Shown here piece by piece: positions 20,101 to 35,450 of a DNA stretch of 64,000 nucleotides (position 1 is the stretch's first letter; the number at the start of each line of letters is the position of its first letter). A model generated the notes under the pieces. That model was given only the letters and a program-made list of their open reading frames with translations. It was not told the origin of the DNA and did no database searches. The stretch spans positions 24,508,201 to 24,572,200 of the forward strand of contig CM069589.1 in assembly GCA_035771175.1 (NCBI GenBank). Direction: 5' to 3'. The translations under genes were made by a program, and so were the position numbers. The stretch comes from Paratinospora sagittata (lineage: Eukaryota > Streptophyta > Magnoliopsida > Ranunculales > Menispermaceae).

Positions 20101-23100
20101 TGAAGAAAAGTCCAAATAGCCGTAACTTTTCATCCCGACATTGAGTTGAATGATTGAAAAATAATTGAAAATGTCTTTCCTTCCTATTTCTAACACATGT
20201 TCAATCACACAAAATGGAGTCGGAATCATAAATTTGTGGTTATTTTATTGTTTCACACCGATCATTCAATTACTTCTCGATTGAATCGATAAGAAAAATT
20301 CAAATAGAGTTACAGTTTAATCCTGACACTGATATGAGTTAATAAAAAGGCGTTGAAAATGTTGTTATTTCTTCTTTCGAAGGAATGTGCAATCACTGAA
20401 ATTGGAGTCTGGGACAAAACATTATGGCTATTTGAATGTTTGTTTCCCATTGACCAACATACTTATGAATCTAAGCAGCAATAAAAATTCAAAAGCCGTA
20501 GCCATTTCATTGGAAGTGTGATTTGAGTAATACAAAAGGCGGTTAAAATATCGTTTCTTCCTTTTTCCAACGCATTTTCAATCACTCAAACCAAAGTCAG
20601 GAATAAAATGTTATTGCTATTTGAGTGTTTTTTGCCAATCAATCAACTTACTTATCAAAAAAATCGTGAAGAAAAGTCCAAATAACCGTAACCTGTCATC
20701 CCGACTTTGATTTAAATGATTGAAAAATAATTGAAAATGTCTTTCCTTCCTTTTTCTAACGCATGTTCAATCACACAAATTGGAGTCGGAATGAAAAAGT
20801 TGTGGTTATTTTAAAGTTTCACACCGATCATTCAGTTACTTCTCGATTGAATCGATAAGAAAAATTCAAATAGACTTAAAGTTTAATCTTGACAGTGATA
20901 TGACTTAATAAAAAGGCGTTGAAAATATTCTTTCTTCTTCTTTCCAATGAATGTGCAATCACTCAAATTGGAGTCTGGGACAGAACGTTATGGCTATTTG
21001 AATGTTTGTTACCCATTGACCAACATACTTATGAATCTAATCAGCAATAAAAATTCAAAAAACCGTGGCCGTTTCTTTCGAAGTGTGGTTTGAGTAATTC
21101 AAAAGACATTTAAAATATCGTTTCTTCCTATTTCCAACGCATTTTCAATCACTCAAATCAAAGTCAGGAATAAAATGTTATGGCAATTTGAATGTGTTTT
21201 GCCAATCAATCAACTTACTTATCGAAAAAATCGTGAAGAAAAGTCCAAATAGCCGTAACTTTTCATCCCGACTTTGAGTTGAATGATTGAAAAATAATTG
21301 AAAATGTCTTTCCTTCCTATTTCTAACACATGTTCAATCACACAAAATGGAGTCGGAATCATAAATTTGTGGTTATTTTATTGTTTCACACCGATCATTC
21401 AATTACTTCTCGATTGAATCGATAAGAAAAATTCAAATAGAGTTACAGTTTAATCCTGACACTGATATGAGTTAATAAAAAGGCGTTGAAAATGTTGTTA
21501 TTTCTTCTTTCGAAGGAATGTGCAATCACTGAAATTGGAGTCTGGGACAAAACATTATGGCTATTTGAATGTTTGTTTCCTATTGACCAACATACTTATG
21601 AATCTAATCAGCAATAAAAATTCAAAAGCCGTAGCCATTTCATTGGAAGTGTGATTTGAGTAATACAAAAGGCGGTTAAAATATCGTTTCTTCCTTTTTC
21701 CAACGCATTTTCAATCACTCAAACCAAAGTCAGGAATAAAATGTTATGGCTATTTGAATATTTTTGCCAATCAATGAACTTACTTATCGAAAAAATCGTG
21801 AAGAAAAGTCCAAATAACCGTAACTTTTCATCCCGACTTTGATTTGAATGATTGAAAAATAATTGAAAATGTCTTTCCTTCCTATTTCTAACGCATGGTC
21901 AATCACACAAATTGGAGTCGGAATGAAAACGTTGTGGTTATTTTAAAGTTTCACACCGATTATTCAAATAGACTTACAGTTTAATCGGGACACTGATATG
22001 AGTTAATAAAAAGGCGTTGAAAATATTGTTTCTTCTTCTTTCGAAGGAATGTGCAATCAGTCAAATTGGAGTCTTGAAGAAAACGTTATGGCTATTTGAA
22101 TGTTTGTTACCCATTGACCAACATACTTATGAATCTAATCAGCAATAAAAATTCAAAAGCCGTAGCCATTTCATTGGAAGTGTGATTTGAGTTATACAGA
22201 AGGTGTTTAAAATATCGTTTCTTCTTCTTTCCAACGCATTTTGAATCACTCAAATCAAAGTCAGGAATAAAATGTTATTGCTATTTGATTGTTTTTTGCC
22301 AATCAATCAACTTACTTATCAAAAAAATCGTGAAGAAAAGTCCAAATAACCGTAACTTTTCATCCCGACTTTGATTTGAATGATTGAAAAATAATTGAAA
22401 ATGTCTTTCCTTCCTTTTTCTAACGCATGTTCAATCACACAAATTGGAGTCGGAATGAAAAAGTTGTGGTTATTTTAAAGTTTCACACCAATCATTCAGT
22501 TACTTCTCGATTGAATCGATAAGAAAAATTCAAATAGACTTAAAGTTTAATCTTGACAGTGATATGAGTTAATAAAAAGGCGTTGAAAATATTCTTTCTT
22601 CTTCTTTCCAAGGAATGTGCAATCACTTAAATTGGAGTCTGGGACAAAACGTTATGGCTATTTGAATGTTTGTTACCCATTGACCAACATACTTATGTAT
22701 CCAATCAGCAATAAAAATTCAAAAAACCGTGGGCATTTCTTTCAAAGTGTGAATTGAGTTATTCAAAAGACATTTAAAATATCGTTTCTTCCTATTTCCA
22801 ACGCATTTTCAATCACTCAAATCAAAGTCAGGAATAAAATGTTATGGCAATTTGAATGTGTTTTGCCAATCAATCAACTTACTTATCGAAAAAATCGCGA
22901 AGAAAAGTCCAAATAGCCGTAACTTTTCATCCCGACTTTGAGTTGAATGATTGAAAAATAATTGAAAATGTCTTTCCTTCCTATTTCTAACACATGTTCA
23001 ATCACACAAAATGGAGTCGGAATCAAAAATTTGTGGTTATTTTAATGTTTCACACCGATCATTCAATTACTTCTCGATTGAATCGATAAGAAAAATTCAA

Positions 23101-26100
23101 ATAGAGTTACAGTTTAATCCTGACCCTGATATGAGTTAATAAAAAGGCGTTGAAAATGTTGTTATTTCTTCTTTCGAAGGATTGTGCAATCACTGAAATT
23201 GGAGTCTGGGACAAAACGTTATGACTATTTGAATGTTTGTTTCCCATTGACCAACATACTTATGAATCTAATCAGCAATAAAAATTCAAAAGCCGTAGCC
23301 ATTTCATTGGAAGTGTGGTTTGAGTAATACAAAAGGCGGTTAAAATATCGTTTCTTCCTTTTTCCAACGCATTTTCAATCACTCAAACCAAAGTCAGGAA
23401 TAAAATGTTATGGCTATTTGAATATTTTTGCCAATCAATGAACTTACTTATTGAAAAAATCGTGAAGAAAAGTCCAAATAACCGTAACTTTTCATCCCGA
23501 CTTTGATTTGAATGATTGAAAAATAATTGAAAATGTCTTTCCTTCCTATTTCTAACGCATGGTCAATCACACAAATTGGAGTCGGAATGAAAACGTTGTG
23601 GTTATTTTAAAGTTTCACACCGATTATTCAAATAGACTTACAGTTTAATCGGGACACTGATATGAGTTAATAAAAAGGCGTTGAAAATATTGTTTCTTCT
23701 TCTTTCGAAGGAATGTGCAATCAGTCAAATTGGAGTCTTGAAGAAAACGTTATGGCTATTAGAATGTTTGTTACCCATTGACCAAATACTTATGAATCTA
23801 ATCAGCAATAAAAATTCAAAAGCCGTAGCCATTTCATTGGAAGTGTGATTTGAGTTATACAGAAGGTGTTTAAAATATCGTTTCTTCTTCTTTCCAACGC
23901 ATTTTGAATCAATCAAATCAAAGTCAGGAATAAAATGTTATTGCTATTTGAGTGTTTTTTGCCAATCAATCAACTTACTTATCAAAAAAATCGTGAAGAA
24001 AAGTCCAAATAACCGTAACTTTTCATCCCGACTTTGATTTGAATGATTGAAAAATAATTGAAAATGTCTTTCCTTCCTTTTTCTAACGCATGTTCAATCA
24101 CACAAATTGGAGTCGGAATGAAAAAGTTGTGGTTATTTTAAAGTTTCACACCGATCATTCAGTTACTTCTCGATTGAATCGATAAGAAAAATTCAAATAG
24201 ACTTAAAGTTTAATCTTGACAGTGGTATGACTTAATAAAAAGGCGTTGAAAATATTCTTTCTTCTTCTTTCCAATGAATGTGCAATCACTCAAATTGGAG
24301 TCTGGGACAGAACGTTATGGCTATTTGAATGTTTGTTACCCATTGACCAACATACTTATGAATCTAATCAGCAATAAAAATTCAAAAAACCGTGGCCGTT
24401 TCTTTCAAAGTGTGATTTGAGTTATTCAAAAGACATTTAAAATATCGTTTCTTCCTATTTCCAACGCATTTTCAATCACTCAAATCAAAGTCAGGAATAA
24501 AATGTTATGGCAATTTGAATGTGTTTTGCCAATCAATCAACTTACTTATCGAAAAAATCGTGAAGAAAAGTCCAAATAGCCGTAACTTTTCATCCCGACT
24601 TTGAGTTGAATGATTGAAAAATAATTGAAAATGTCTTTCCTTCCTATTTCTAACACATGTTCAATCACACAAAATGGAGTCGGAATCAAAAATTTGTGGT
24701 TATTTTATTGTTTCACACCGATCATTCAATTACTTCTCGATTGAATCGATAAGAAAAATTCAAATAGAGTTACAGTTTAATCCTGACACTGATATGAGTT
24801 AATAAAAAGGCATTGAAAATGTTGTTATTTCTTCTTTCGAAGGAATGTGCAATCACTGAAATTGGAGTCTGGGACAAAACATTATGGCTATTTGAATGTT
24901 TGTTTCCTATTGACCAACATACTTATGAATCTAATCAGCAATAAAAATTCAAAAGCCGTAGCCATTTCATTGGAAGTGTGATTTGAGTAATACAAAAGGC
25001 GGTTAAAATATCGTTTCTTCCTGTTTCCAACGCATTTTCAATCACTCAAACCAAAGTCAGGAATAAAATGTTATGGCTATTTGATTATTTTTGCCAATCA
25101 ATGAACTTACTTATCGAAAAAATCGTGAAGAAAAGTCCAAATAACCGTAACTTTTCATCCCGACTTTGATTTGAATGATTGAAAAATAATTGAAAATGTC
25201 TTTCCTTCCTATTTCTAACGCATGGTCAATCACACAAATTGGAGTCGGAATGAAAACGTTGTGGTTATTTTAAAGTTTCACACCGATTATTCAAATAGAC
25301 TTACAGTTTAATCGGGACACTGATATGAGTTAATAAAAAGGCGTTGAAAATATTGTTTCTTCTTCTTTCGAAGGAATGTGCAATCAGTCAAATTGGAGTC
25401 TTGATGAAAACGTTATGGCTATTTGAATGTTTGTTACCCATTGACCAACATACTTATGAATCTAATCAGCAATAAAAATTCAAAAGCCGTAGCCATTTCA
25501 TTGGAAGTGTGATTTGAGTTATACAGAAGGTGTTTAAAATATCGTTTCTTCTTCTTTCCAACGCATTTTGAATCACTCAAATCAAAGTCAGGAATAAAAT
25601 GTTATTGCTATTTGATTGTTTTTTGCCAATCAATCAACTTACTTATCAAAAAAATCGTGAAGAAAAGTCCAAATAACCGTAACTTTTCATCCCGACTTTG
25701 ATTTGAATGATTGAAAAATAATTGAAAATGTCTTTCCTTCCTTTTTCTAACGCATGTTCAATCACACAAATTGGAGTCGGAATGAAAAAGTTGTGGTTAT
25801 TTTAAAGTTTCACACCAATCATTCAGTTACTTCTCGATTGAATCGATAAGAAAAATTCAAATAGACTTAAAATTTAATCTTGACAGTGATATGAGTTAAT
25901 AAAAAGGCGTTGAAAATATTCTTTCTTCTTCTTTCCAAGGAATGTGCAATCACTTAAATTGGAGTCTGGGACAAAACGTTATGGCTATTTGAATGTTTGT
26001 TACCCATTGACCAACATACTTATGTATCCAATCAGCAATAAAAATTCAAAAAACCGTGGGCATTTCTTTCAAAGTGTGAATTGAGTTATTCAAAAGACAT

Positions 26101-27058
26101 TTAAAATATCGTTTCTTCCTATTTCCAACGCATTTTCAATCACTCAAATCAAAGTCAGGAATAAAATGTTATGGCAATTTGAATGTGTTTTGCCAATCAA
26201 TCAACTTACTTATCGAAAAAATCGTGAAGAAAAGTCCAAATAGCCGTAACTTTTCATCCCGACTTTGAGTTGAATGATTGAAAAATAATTGAAAATGTCT
26301 TTCCTTCCTATTTCTAACACATGTTCAATCACACAAAATGGAGTCGGAATCAAAAATTTGTGGTTATTTTAATGTTTCACACCGATCATTCAATTACTTC
26401 TCGATTGAATCGATAAGAAAAATTCAAATAGAGTTACAGTTTAATCCTGACCCTGATATGAGTTAATAAAAAGGCGTTGAAAATGTTGTTATTTCTTCTT
26501 TCGAAGGATTGTGCAATCACTGAAATTGGAGTCTGGGACAAAACGTTATGACTATTTGAATGTTTGTTTCCCATTGACCAACATACTTATGAATCTAATC
26601 AGCAATAAAAATTCAAAAGCCGTAGCCATTTCATTGGAAGTGTGGTTTGAGTAATACAAAAGGCGGTTAAAATATCGTTTCTTCCTTTTTCCAACGCATT
26701 TTCAATCACTCAAACCAAAGTCAGGAATAAAATGTTATGGCTATTTGAATATTTTTGCCAATCAATGAACTTACTTATCGAAAAAATCGTGAAGAAAAGT
26801 TCAAATAACTGTAACTTTTCATCCCGACTTTGATTTGAATGATTGAAAAATAATTGAAAATGTCTTTCCTTCCTATTTCTAACGCATGGTCAATCACACA
26901 AATTGGAGTCGGAATGAAAACGTTGTGGTTATTTTAAAGTTTCACACCGATTATTCAAATAGACTTACAGTTTAATCGGGACACTGATATGAGTTAATAA
27001 AAAGGCGTTGAAAATATTGTTTCTTCTTCTTTCGAAGGAATGTGCAATCAGTCAAATT

Positions 27059-30000
27059 GGAGTCTTGAAGAAAACGTTATGGCTATTAGAATGTTTGTTA
27101 CCCATTGACCAAATACTTATGAATCTAATCAGCAATAAAAATTCAAAAGCCGTAGCCATTTCATTGGAAGTGTGATTTGAGTTATACAGAAGGTGTTTAA
27201 AATATCGTTTCTTCTTCTTTCCAACGCATTTTGAATCACTCAAATCAAAGTCAGGAATAAAATGTTATTGCTATTTGAGTGTTTTTTGCCAATCAATCAA
27301 CTTACTTATCAAAAAAATCGTGAAGAAAAGTCCAAATAACCGTAACTTTTCATCCCGACTTTGATTTGAATGATTGAAAAATAATTGAAAATGTCTTTCC
27401 TTCCTTTTTCTAACGCATGTTCAATCACACAAATTGGAGTCGGAATGAAAAAGTTGTGGTTATTTTAAAGTTTCACACCGATCATTCAGTTACTTCTCGA
27501 TTGAATCGATAAGAAAAATTCAAATAGACTTAAAGTTTAATCTTGACAGTGATATGACTTAATAAAAAGGCGTTGCAAATATTCTTTCTTCTTCTTTCCA
27601 GGGAATGTGCAATCACTTAAATTGGAGTCTGAGACAAAACGTTATGGCTATTTGAATGTTTGTTACCCATTGACCAACATACTTATGTATCCAATCAGCA
27701 ATAAAAATTCAAAAAACCGTGGGCATTTCTTTCAAAGTGTGAATTGAGTTATTCAAAAGACATTTAAAATATCGTTTCTTCCTATTTCCAACGCATTTTC
27801 AATCACTCAAATCAAAGTCAGGAATAAAATGTTATGGCAATTTGAATGTGTTTTGCCAATCAATCAACTTACTTATCGAAAAAATCGTGAAGAAAAGTCC
27901 AAATAGCCGTAACTTTTCATCCCGACTTTGAGTTGAATGATTGAAAAATAATTGAAAATGTCTTTCCTTCCTATTTCTAACACATGTTCAATCACACAAA
28001 ATGGAGTCGGAATCAAAAATTTGTGGTTATTTTAATGTTTCACACCGATCATTCAATTACTTCTCGATTGAATCGATAAGAAAAATTCAAATAGACTTAA
28101 AGTTTAATCATGACAGTGATATGAGTTAATAAAAAGGCGTTGAAAATGTTGTTATTTCTTCTTTCGAAGGATTGTGCAATCACTTAAATTGGAGTCTGGG
28201 ACAAAACGTTACGGCTATTTGAATGTTTGTTACCCATTGACCAACATACTTATGTATCTAATCAGCAATAAAAATTCAAAAAACCGTGGCCATTTCTTTC
28301 AAAGTGTGAATTGAGTTATTCAAAAGACATTTAAAATATCGTTCCTTCCTATTTCCAACGCATTTTCAATCACTCAAATCAAAGTCAGGAATAAAATGTT
28401 ATGGCAATTTGAATGTGTTTTGCCAATCAATCAACTTACTTATCGAAAAAATCGTGAAGAAAAGTCCAAATAGCCGTAACTTTTCATCCCGACTTTGAGT
28501 TGAATGATTGAAAAATAATTGAAAATGTCTTTCCTTCCTATTTCTAACGCATGTTGAATCACACAAATTGGAGTCAGAATCAAAAATTTGTGGTTATTTT
28601 AAAGTTTCACACCGATCATTCAATTACTTCTCGATTGAATCGATAAGAAAAATTCAAATAGACTTAAAGTTTAATCTTGACAGTGATATGAGTTAATAAA
28701 AAGGCGTTGAAAATATTGTTTCTTCTTCTTTCCAAGGAATGTGCAATCACTCAAATTGGAGTCTGGGACAAAACGTTATGGCTATTTGAATGTTTGTTAC
28801 CCATTGACCAACATACTTATGAATCTAATCAGCAATAAAAATTCAAAAAACCGTGGCCTTTTCTTTCGAAGTGTGATTTGAGTTATTCAAAAGACATTTA
28901 AAATATCGTTTCTTCCTATTTCCAACGCATTTTCAATCACTCAAATCAAAGTCAGGAATAAAATGTTATGGCAATTTGAATGTGTTTTGCCAATCAATCA
29001 ACTTACTTATCGAAAAAATCGTGAAGAAAAGTCCAAATTGCCGTAACTTTTCAACCCGACTTTGAGTTGAATGATTGAAAAATAATTGAAAATGTCCTTC
29101 CTTCCTATTTCTAACACATGTTCAATCACACAAAATGGAGTCGGAATCAAAAATTTGTGGTTATTTTAATGTTTCACACCGATCATTCAATTACTTCTCG
29201 ATTGAATCGATAAGAAAAATTCAAATAGAGTTACAGTTTAATCCTGACCCTGATATGAGTTAATAAAAAGGCGTTGAAAATGTTGTTATTTCTTCTTTCG
29301 AAGGATTGTGCAATCACTGAAATTGGAGTCTGGGACAAAACGTTATGACTATTTGAATGTTTGTTTCCCATTGACCAACATACTTATGAATCTAATCAGC
29401 AATAAAAATTCAAAAGCCGTAGCCATTTCATTGGAAGTGTGGTTTGAGTAATACAAAAGGCGGTTAAAATATCGTTTCTTCCTTTTTCCAACGCATTTTC
29501 AATCACTCAAACCAAAGTCAGGAATAAAATGTTATGGCTATTTGAATATTTTTGCCAATCAATGAACTTACTTATCGAAAAAATCGTGAAGAAAAGTCCA
29601 AATAACCGTAACTTTTCATCCCGACTTTGATTTGAATGATTGAAAAATAATTGAAAATGTCTTTCCTTCCTATTTCTAACGCATGGTCAATCACACAAAT
29701 TGGAGTCGAAATGAAAACGTTGTGGTTATTTTAAAGTTTCACACCGATTATTCAAATAGACTTACAGTTTAATCGGGACACTGATATGAGTTAATAAAAA
29801 GGCGTTAAAAATATTGTTTCTTCTTCTTTCGAAGGAATGTGCAATCAGTCAAATTGGAGTCTTGAAGAAAACGTTATGGCTATTAGAATGTTTGTTACCC
29901 ATTGACCAAATACTTATGAATCTAATCAGCAATAAAAATTCAAAAGCCGTAGCCATTTCATTGGAAGTGTGATTTGAGTTATACAGAAGGTGTTTAAAAT

Positions 30001-33000
30001 ATCGTTTCTTCTTCTTTCCAACGCATTTTGAATCACTCAAATCAAAGTCAGGAATAAAATGTTATTGCTATTTGAGTGTTTTTTGCCAATCAATCAACTT
30101 ACTTATCAAAAAAATCGTGAAGAAAAGTCCAAATAACCGTAACTTTTCATCCCGACTTTGATTTGAATGATTGAAAAATAATTGAAAATGTCTTTCCTTC
30201 CTTTTTCTAACGCATGTTCAATCACACAAATTGGAGTCGGAATGAAAAAGTTGTGGTTATTTTAAAGTTTCACACCGATCATTCAGTTACTTCTCGATTG
30301 AATCGATAAGAAAAATTCAAATAGACTTAAAGTTTAATCTTGACAGTGATATGACTTAATAAAAAGGCGTTGCAAATATTCTTTCTTCTTCTTTCCAGGG
30401 AATGTGCAATCACTTAAATTGGAGTCTGAGACAAAACGTTATGGCTATTTGAATGTTTGTTACCCATTGACCAACATACTTATGTATCCAATCAGCAATA
30501 AAAATTCAAAAAACCGTGGGCATTTCTTTCAAAGTGTGAATTGAGTTATTCAAAAGACATTTAAAATATCGTTTCTTCCTATTTCCAACGCATTTTCAAT
30601 CACTCAAATCAAAGTCAGGAATAAAATGTTATGGCAATTTGAATGTGTTTTGCCAATCAATCAACTTACTTATCGAAAAAATCGTGAAGAAAAGTCCAAA
30701 GAGCCGTAACTTTTCATCCCGACTTTGAGTTGAATGATTGAAAAATAATTGAAAATGTCTTTCCTTCCTATTTCTAACACATGTTCAATCACACAAAATG
30801 GAGTCGGAATCAAAAATTTGTGGTTATTTTAATGTTTCACACCGATCATTCAATTACTTCTCGATTGAATCGATAAGAAAAATTCAAATAGACTTAAAGT
30901 TTAATCATGACAGTGATATGAGTTAATAAAAAGGCGTTGAAAATGTTGTTATTTCTTCTTTCGAAGGATTGTGCAATCACTTAAATTGGAGTCTGGGACA
31001 AAACGTTACGGCTATTTGAATGTTTGTTACCCATTGACCAACATACTTATGTATCTAATCAGCAATAAAAATTCAAAAAACCGTGGCCATTTCTTTCAAA
31101 GTGTGAATTGAGTTATTCAAAAGACATTTAAAATATCGTTCCTTCCTATTTCCAACGCATTTTCAATCACTCAAATCAAAGTCAGGAATAAAATGTTATG
31201 GCAATTTGAATGTGTTTTGCCAATCAATCAACTTACTTATCGAAAAAATCGTGAAGAAAAGTCCAAATAGCCGTAACTTTTCATCCCGACTTTGAGTTGA
31301 ATGATTGAAAAATAATTGAAAATGTCTTTCCTTCCTATTTCTAACGCATGTTGAATCACACAAATTGGAGTCAGAATCAAAAATTTGTGGTTATTTTAAA
31401 GTTTCACACCGATCATTCAATTACTTCTCGATTGAATCGATAAGAAAAATTCAAATAGACTTAAAGTTTAATCTTGACAGTGATATGAGTTAATAAAAAG
31501 GCGTTGAAAATATTGTTTCTTCTTCTTTCCAAGGAATGTGCAATCACTCAAATTGGAGTCTGGGACAAAACGTTATGGCTATTTGAATGTTTGTTACCCA
31601 TTGACCAACATACTTATGAATCTAATCAGCAATAAAAATTCAAAAAACCGTGGCCTTTTCTTTCGAAGTGTGATTTGAGTTATTCAAAAGACATTTAAAA
31701 TATCGTTTCTTCCTATTTCCAACGCATTTTCAATCACTCAAATCAAAGTCAGGAATAAAATGTTATGGCAATTTGAATGTGTTTTGCCAATCAATCAACT
31801 TACTTATCGAAAAAATCGTGAAGAAAAGTCCAAATTGCCGTAACTTTTCAACCCGACTTTGAGTTGAATGATTGAAAAATAATTGAAAATGTCCTTCCTT
31901 CCTATTTCTAACACATGTTCAATCACACAAAATGGAGTCGGAATCAAAAATTTGTGGTTATTTTAATGTTTCACACCGATCATTCAATTACTTCTCGATT
32001 GAATCGATAAGAAAAATTCAAATAGAGTTACAGTTTAATCCTGACCCTGATATGAGTTAATAAAAAGGCGTTGAAAATGTTGTTATTTCTTCTTTCGAAG
32101 GATTGTGCAATCACTGAAATTGGAGTCTGGGACAAAACGTTATGACTATTTGAATGTTTGTTTCCCATTGACCAACATACTTATGAATCTAATCAGCAAT
32201 AAAAATTCAAAAGCCGTAGCCATTTCATTGGAAGTGTGGTTTGAGTAATACAAAAGGCGGTTAAAATATCGTTTCTTCCTTTTTCCAACGCATTTTCAAT
32301 CACTCAAACCAAAGTCAGGAATAAAATGTTATGGCTATTTGAATATTTTTGCCAATCAATGAACTTACTTATCGAAAAAATCGTGAAGAAAAGTCCAAAT
32401 AACCGTAACTTTTCATCCCGACTTTGATTTGAATGATTGAAAAATAATTGAAAATGTCTTTCCTTCCTATTTCTAACGCATGGTCAATCACACAAATTGG
32501 AGTCGAAATGAAAACGTTGTGGTTATTTTAAAGTTTCACACCGATTATTCAAATAGACTTACAGTTTAATCGGGACACTGATATGAGTTAATAAAAAGGC
32601 GTTAAAAATATTGTTTCTTCTTCTTTCGAAGGAATGTGCAATCAGTCAAATTGGAGTCTTGAAGAAAACGTTATGGCTATTAGAATGTTTGTTACCCATT
32701 GACCAACATACTTATGAATCTAATCAGCAATAAAAATTCAAAAGCCGTAGCCATTTCATTGGAAGTGTGATTTGAGTTATACAGAAGGTGTTTAAAATAT
32801 CGTTTCTTCTTCTTTCCAACGCATTTTGAATCACTCAAATCAAAGTCAGGAATAAAATGTTATTGCTATTTGAGTGTTTTTTGCCAATCAATCAACTTAC
32901 TTATCAAAAAAATCGTGAAGAAAAGTCCAAATAACCGTAACTTTTCATCCCGACTTTGATTTGAATGATTGAAAAATAATTGAAAATGTCTTTCCTTCCT

Positions 33001-35450
33001 TTTTCTAACGCATGTTCAATCACACAAATTGGAGTTGGAATGAAAAAGTTGTGGTTATTTTAAAGTTTCACACCGATCATTCAGTTACTTCTCGATTGAA
33101 TCGATAAGAAAAATTCAAATAGACTTAAAGTTTAATCTTGACAGTGATATGACTTAATAAAAAGGCGTTGAAAATATTCTTTCTTCTTCTTTACAAGGAA
33201 TGTGCAATCACTTAAATTGGAGTCTGAGACAAAACGTTATGGCTATTTGAATGTTTGTTACCCATTGACCAACATACTTATGTATCCAATCAGCAATAAA
33301 AATTCAAAAAACCGTGGGCATTTCTTTCAAAGTGTGAATTGAGTTATTTAAAAGACATTTAAAATATCGTTTCTTCCTATTTCCAACGCATTTTCAATCA
33401 CTCAAATCAAAGTCAGGAATAAAATGTTATGGCAATTTGAATGTGTTTTGCCAATCAATCAACTTACTTATCGAAAAAATCGTGAAGAAAAGTCCAAATA
33501 GCCGTAACTTTTCATCCCGACTTTGAGTTGAATGATTGAAAAATAATTGAAAATGTCTTTCCTTCCTATTTCTAAGGCATGTTCAATCACACAAATTGGA
33601 GTCGGAATGGAAAAGTTGTGGTTATTTTAAAGTTTCACACCGATCATTCAGTTACTTCTCGATTGAATCGATAAGAAAAATTCAAATAGACTTAAAGTTT
33701 AATCATGACAGTGATATGAGTTAATAAAAAGGCGTTGAAAATATTCTTTCTTCTTCTCTCCAAGGAATGTGCAATCACTTAAATTGGAGTCTGGGACAAA
33801 ACGTTACGGCTATTTGAATGTTTGTTACCCATTGACCAACATACTTATGTATCTAATCAGCAATAAAAATTCAAAAAACCGTGGCCATTTCTTTCAAAGT
33901 GTGAATTGAGTTATTCAAAAGACATTTAAAATATCGTTCCTTCCTATTTCCAACGCATTTTCAATCACTCAAATCAAAGTCAGGAATAAAATGTTATGGC
34001 AATTTGAATGTGTTTTGCCAATCAATCAACTTACTTATCGAAAAAATCGTGAAGAAAAGTCCAAATAGCCGTAACTTTTCATCCCGACTTTGAGTTGAAT
34101 GATTGAAAAATAATTGAAAATGTCTTTCCTTCCTATTTCTAACGCATGTTGAATCACACAAATTGGAGTCAGAATCAAAAATTTTTGGTTATTTTAAAGT
34201 TTCACACCGATCATTCAATTACTTCTCGATTGAATCGATAAGAAAAATTCAAATAGACTTAAAGTTTAATCTTGACAGTGATATGAGTTAATAAAAAGGC
34301 GTTGAAAATATTCTTTCTTCTTCTTTCCAAGGAATGTGCAATCACTCAAATTGGAGTCTGGGACAAAACGTTATGGCTATTTGAATGTTTGTTACCCATT
34401 GACCAACATACTTATGTATCCAATCAGCAATAAAAATTCAAAAAACCGTGGGCATTTCTTTCAAAGTGTGAATTGAGTTATTTAAAAGACATTTAAAATA
34501 TCGTTTCTTCCTATTTCCAACGCATTTTCAATCACTCAAATCAAAGTCAGGAATAAAATGTTATGGCAATTTGAATGTGTTTTGCCAATCAATCAACTTA
34601 CTTATCGAAAAAATCGTGAAGAAAAGTCCAAATAGCCGTAACTTTTCATCCCGACTTTGAGTTGAATGATTGAAAAATAATTGAAAATGTCTTTCCTTCC
34701 TATTTCTAAGGCATGTTCAATCACACAAATTGGAGTCGGAATGGAAAAGTTGTGGTTATTTTAAAGTTTCACACCGATCATTCAGTTACTTCTCGATTGA
34801 ATCGATAAGAAAAATTCAAATAGACTTAAAGTTTAATCATGACAGTGATATGAGTTAATAAAAAGGCGTTGAAAATATTCTTTCTTCTTCTCTCCAAGGA
34901 ATGTGCAATCACTTAAATTGGAGTCTGGGACAAAACGTTACGGCTATTTGAATGTTTGTTTCCCATTGACCAACATACTTATGAATCTAATCAGCAATAA
35001 AAATTCAAAAGCCGTAGCCATTTCATTGGAAGTGTGGTTTGAGTAATACAAAAGGCGGTTAAAATATCGTTTCTTCCTTTTTCCAACGCATTTTCAATCA
35101 CTCAAACCAAAGTCAGGAATAAAATGTTATGGCTATTTGAATATTTTTGCCAATCAATGAACTTACTTATCGAAAAAATCGTGAAGAAAAGTCCAAATAA
35201 CCGTAACTTTTCATCCCGACTTTGATTTGAATGATTGAAAAATAATTGAAAATGTCTTTCCTTCCTATTTCTAACGCATGGTCAATCACACAAATTGGAG
35301 TCGAAATGAAAACGTTGTGGTTATTTTAAAGTTTCACACCGATTATTCAAATAGACTTACAGTTTAATCGGGACACTGATATGAGTTAATAAAAAGGCGT
35401 TAAAAATATTGTTTCTTCTTCTTTCGAAGGAATGTGCAATCAGTCAAATT
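27059..35450 (+). repeat. Near-identical 2,797-bp higher-order repeat copies (5 trimers)
   Basis: Three consecutive units start at 27059, 29856 and 32653. They share rare variants: GGCGTTGCAAATATTC (near 27570 and 30367), GTTACGGCTATTTG (near 28208 and 31005) and CCAAATTGCCGTAAC (near 29033 and 31831). A few differences remain, for example GACCAAATACTT in the first two versus GACCAACATACTT in the third. This indicates recent amplification. Confidence 0.8.

Noticed and set aside
23725..30040. Three 63-aa minus-strand open frames repeated at 23725, 27052 and 29849
   Set aside because: They lie inside satellite trimers and owe their length to a shared local variant (GACCAAATACTT). They have no domain or coding signature, and the same place is closed in most other trimers.
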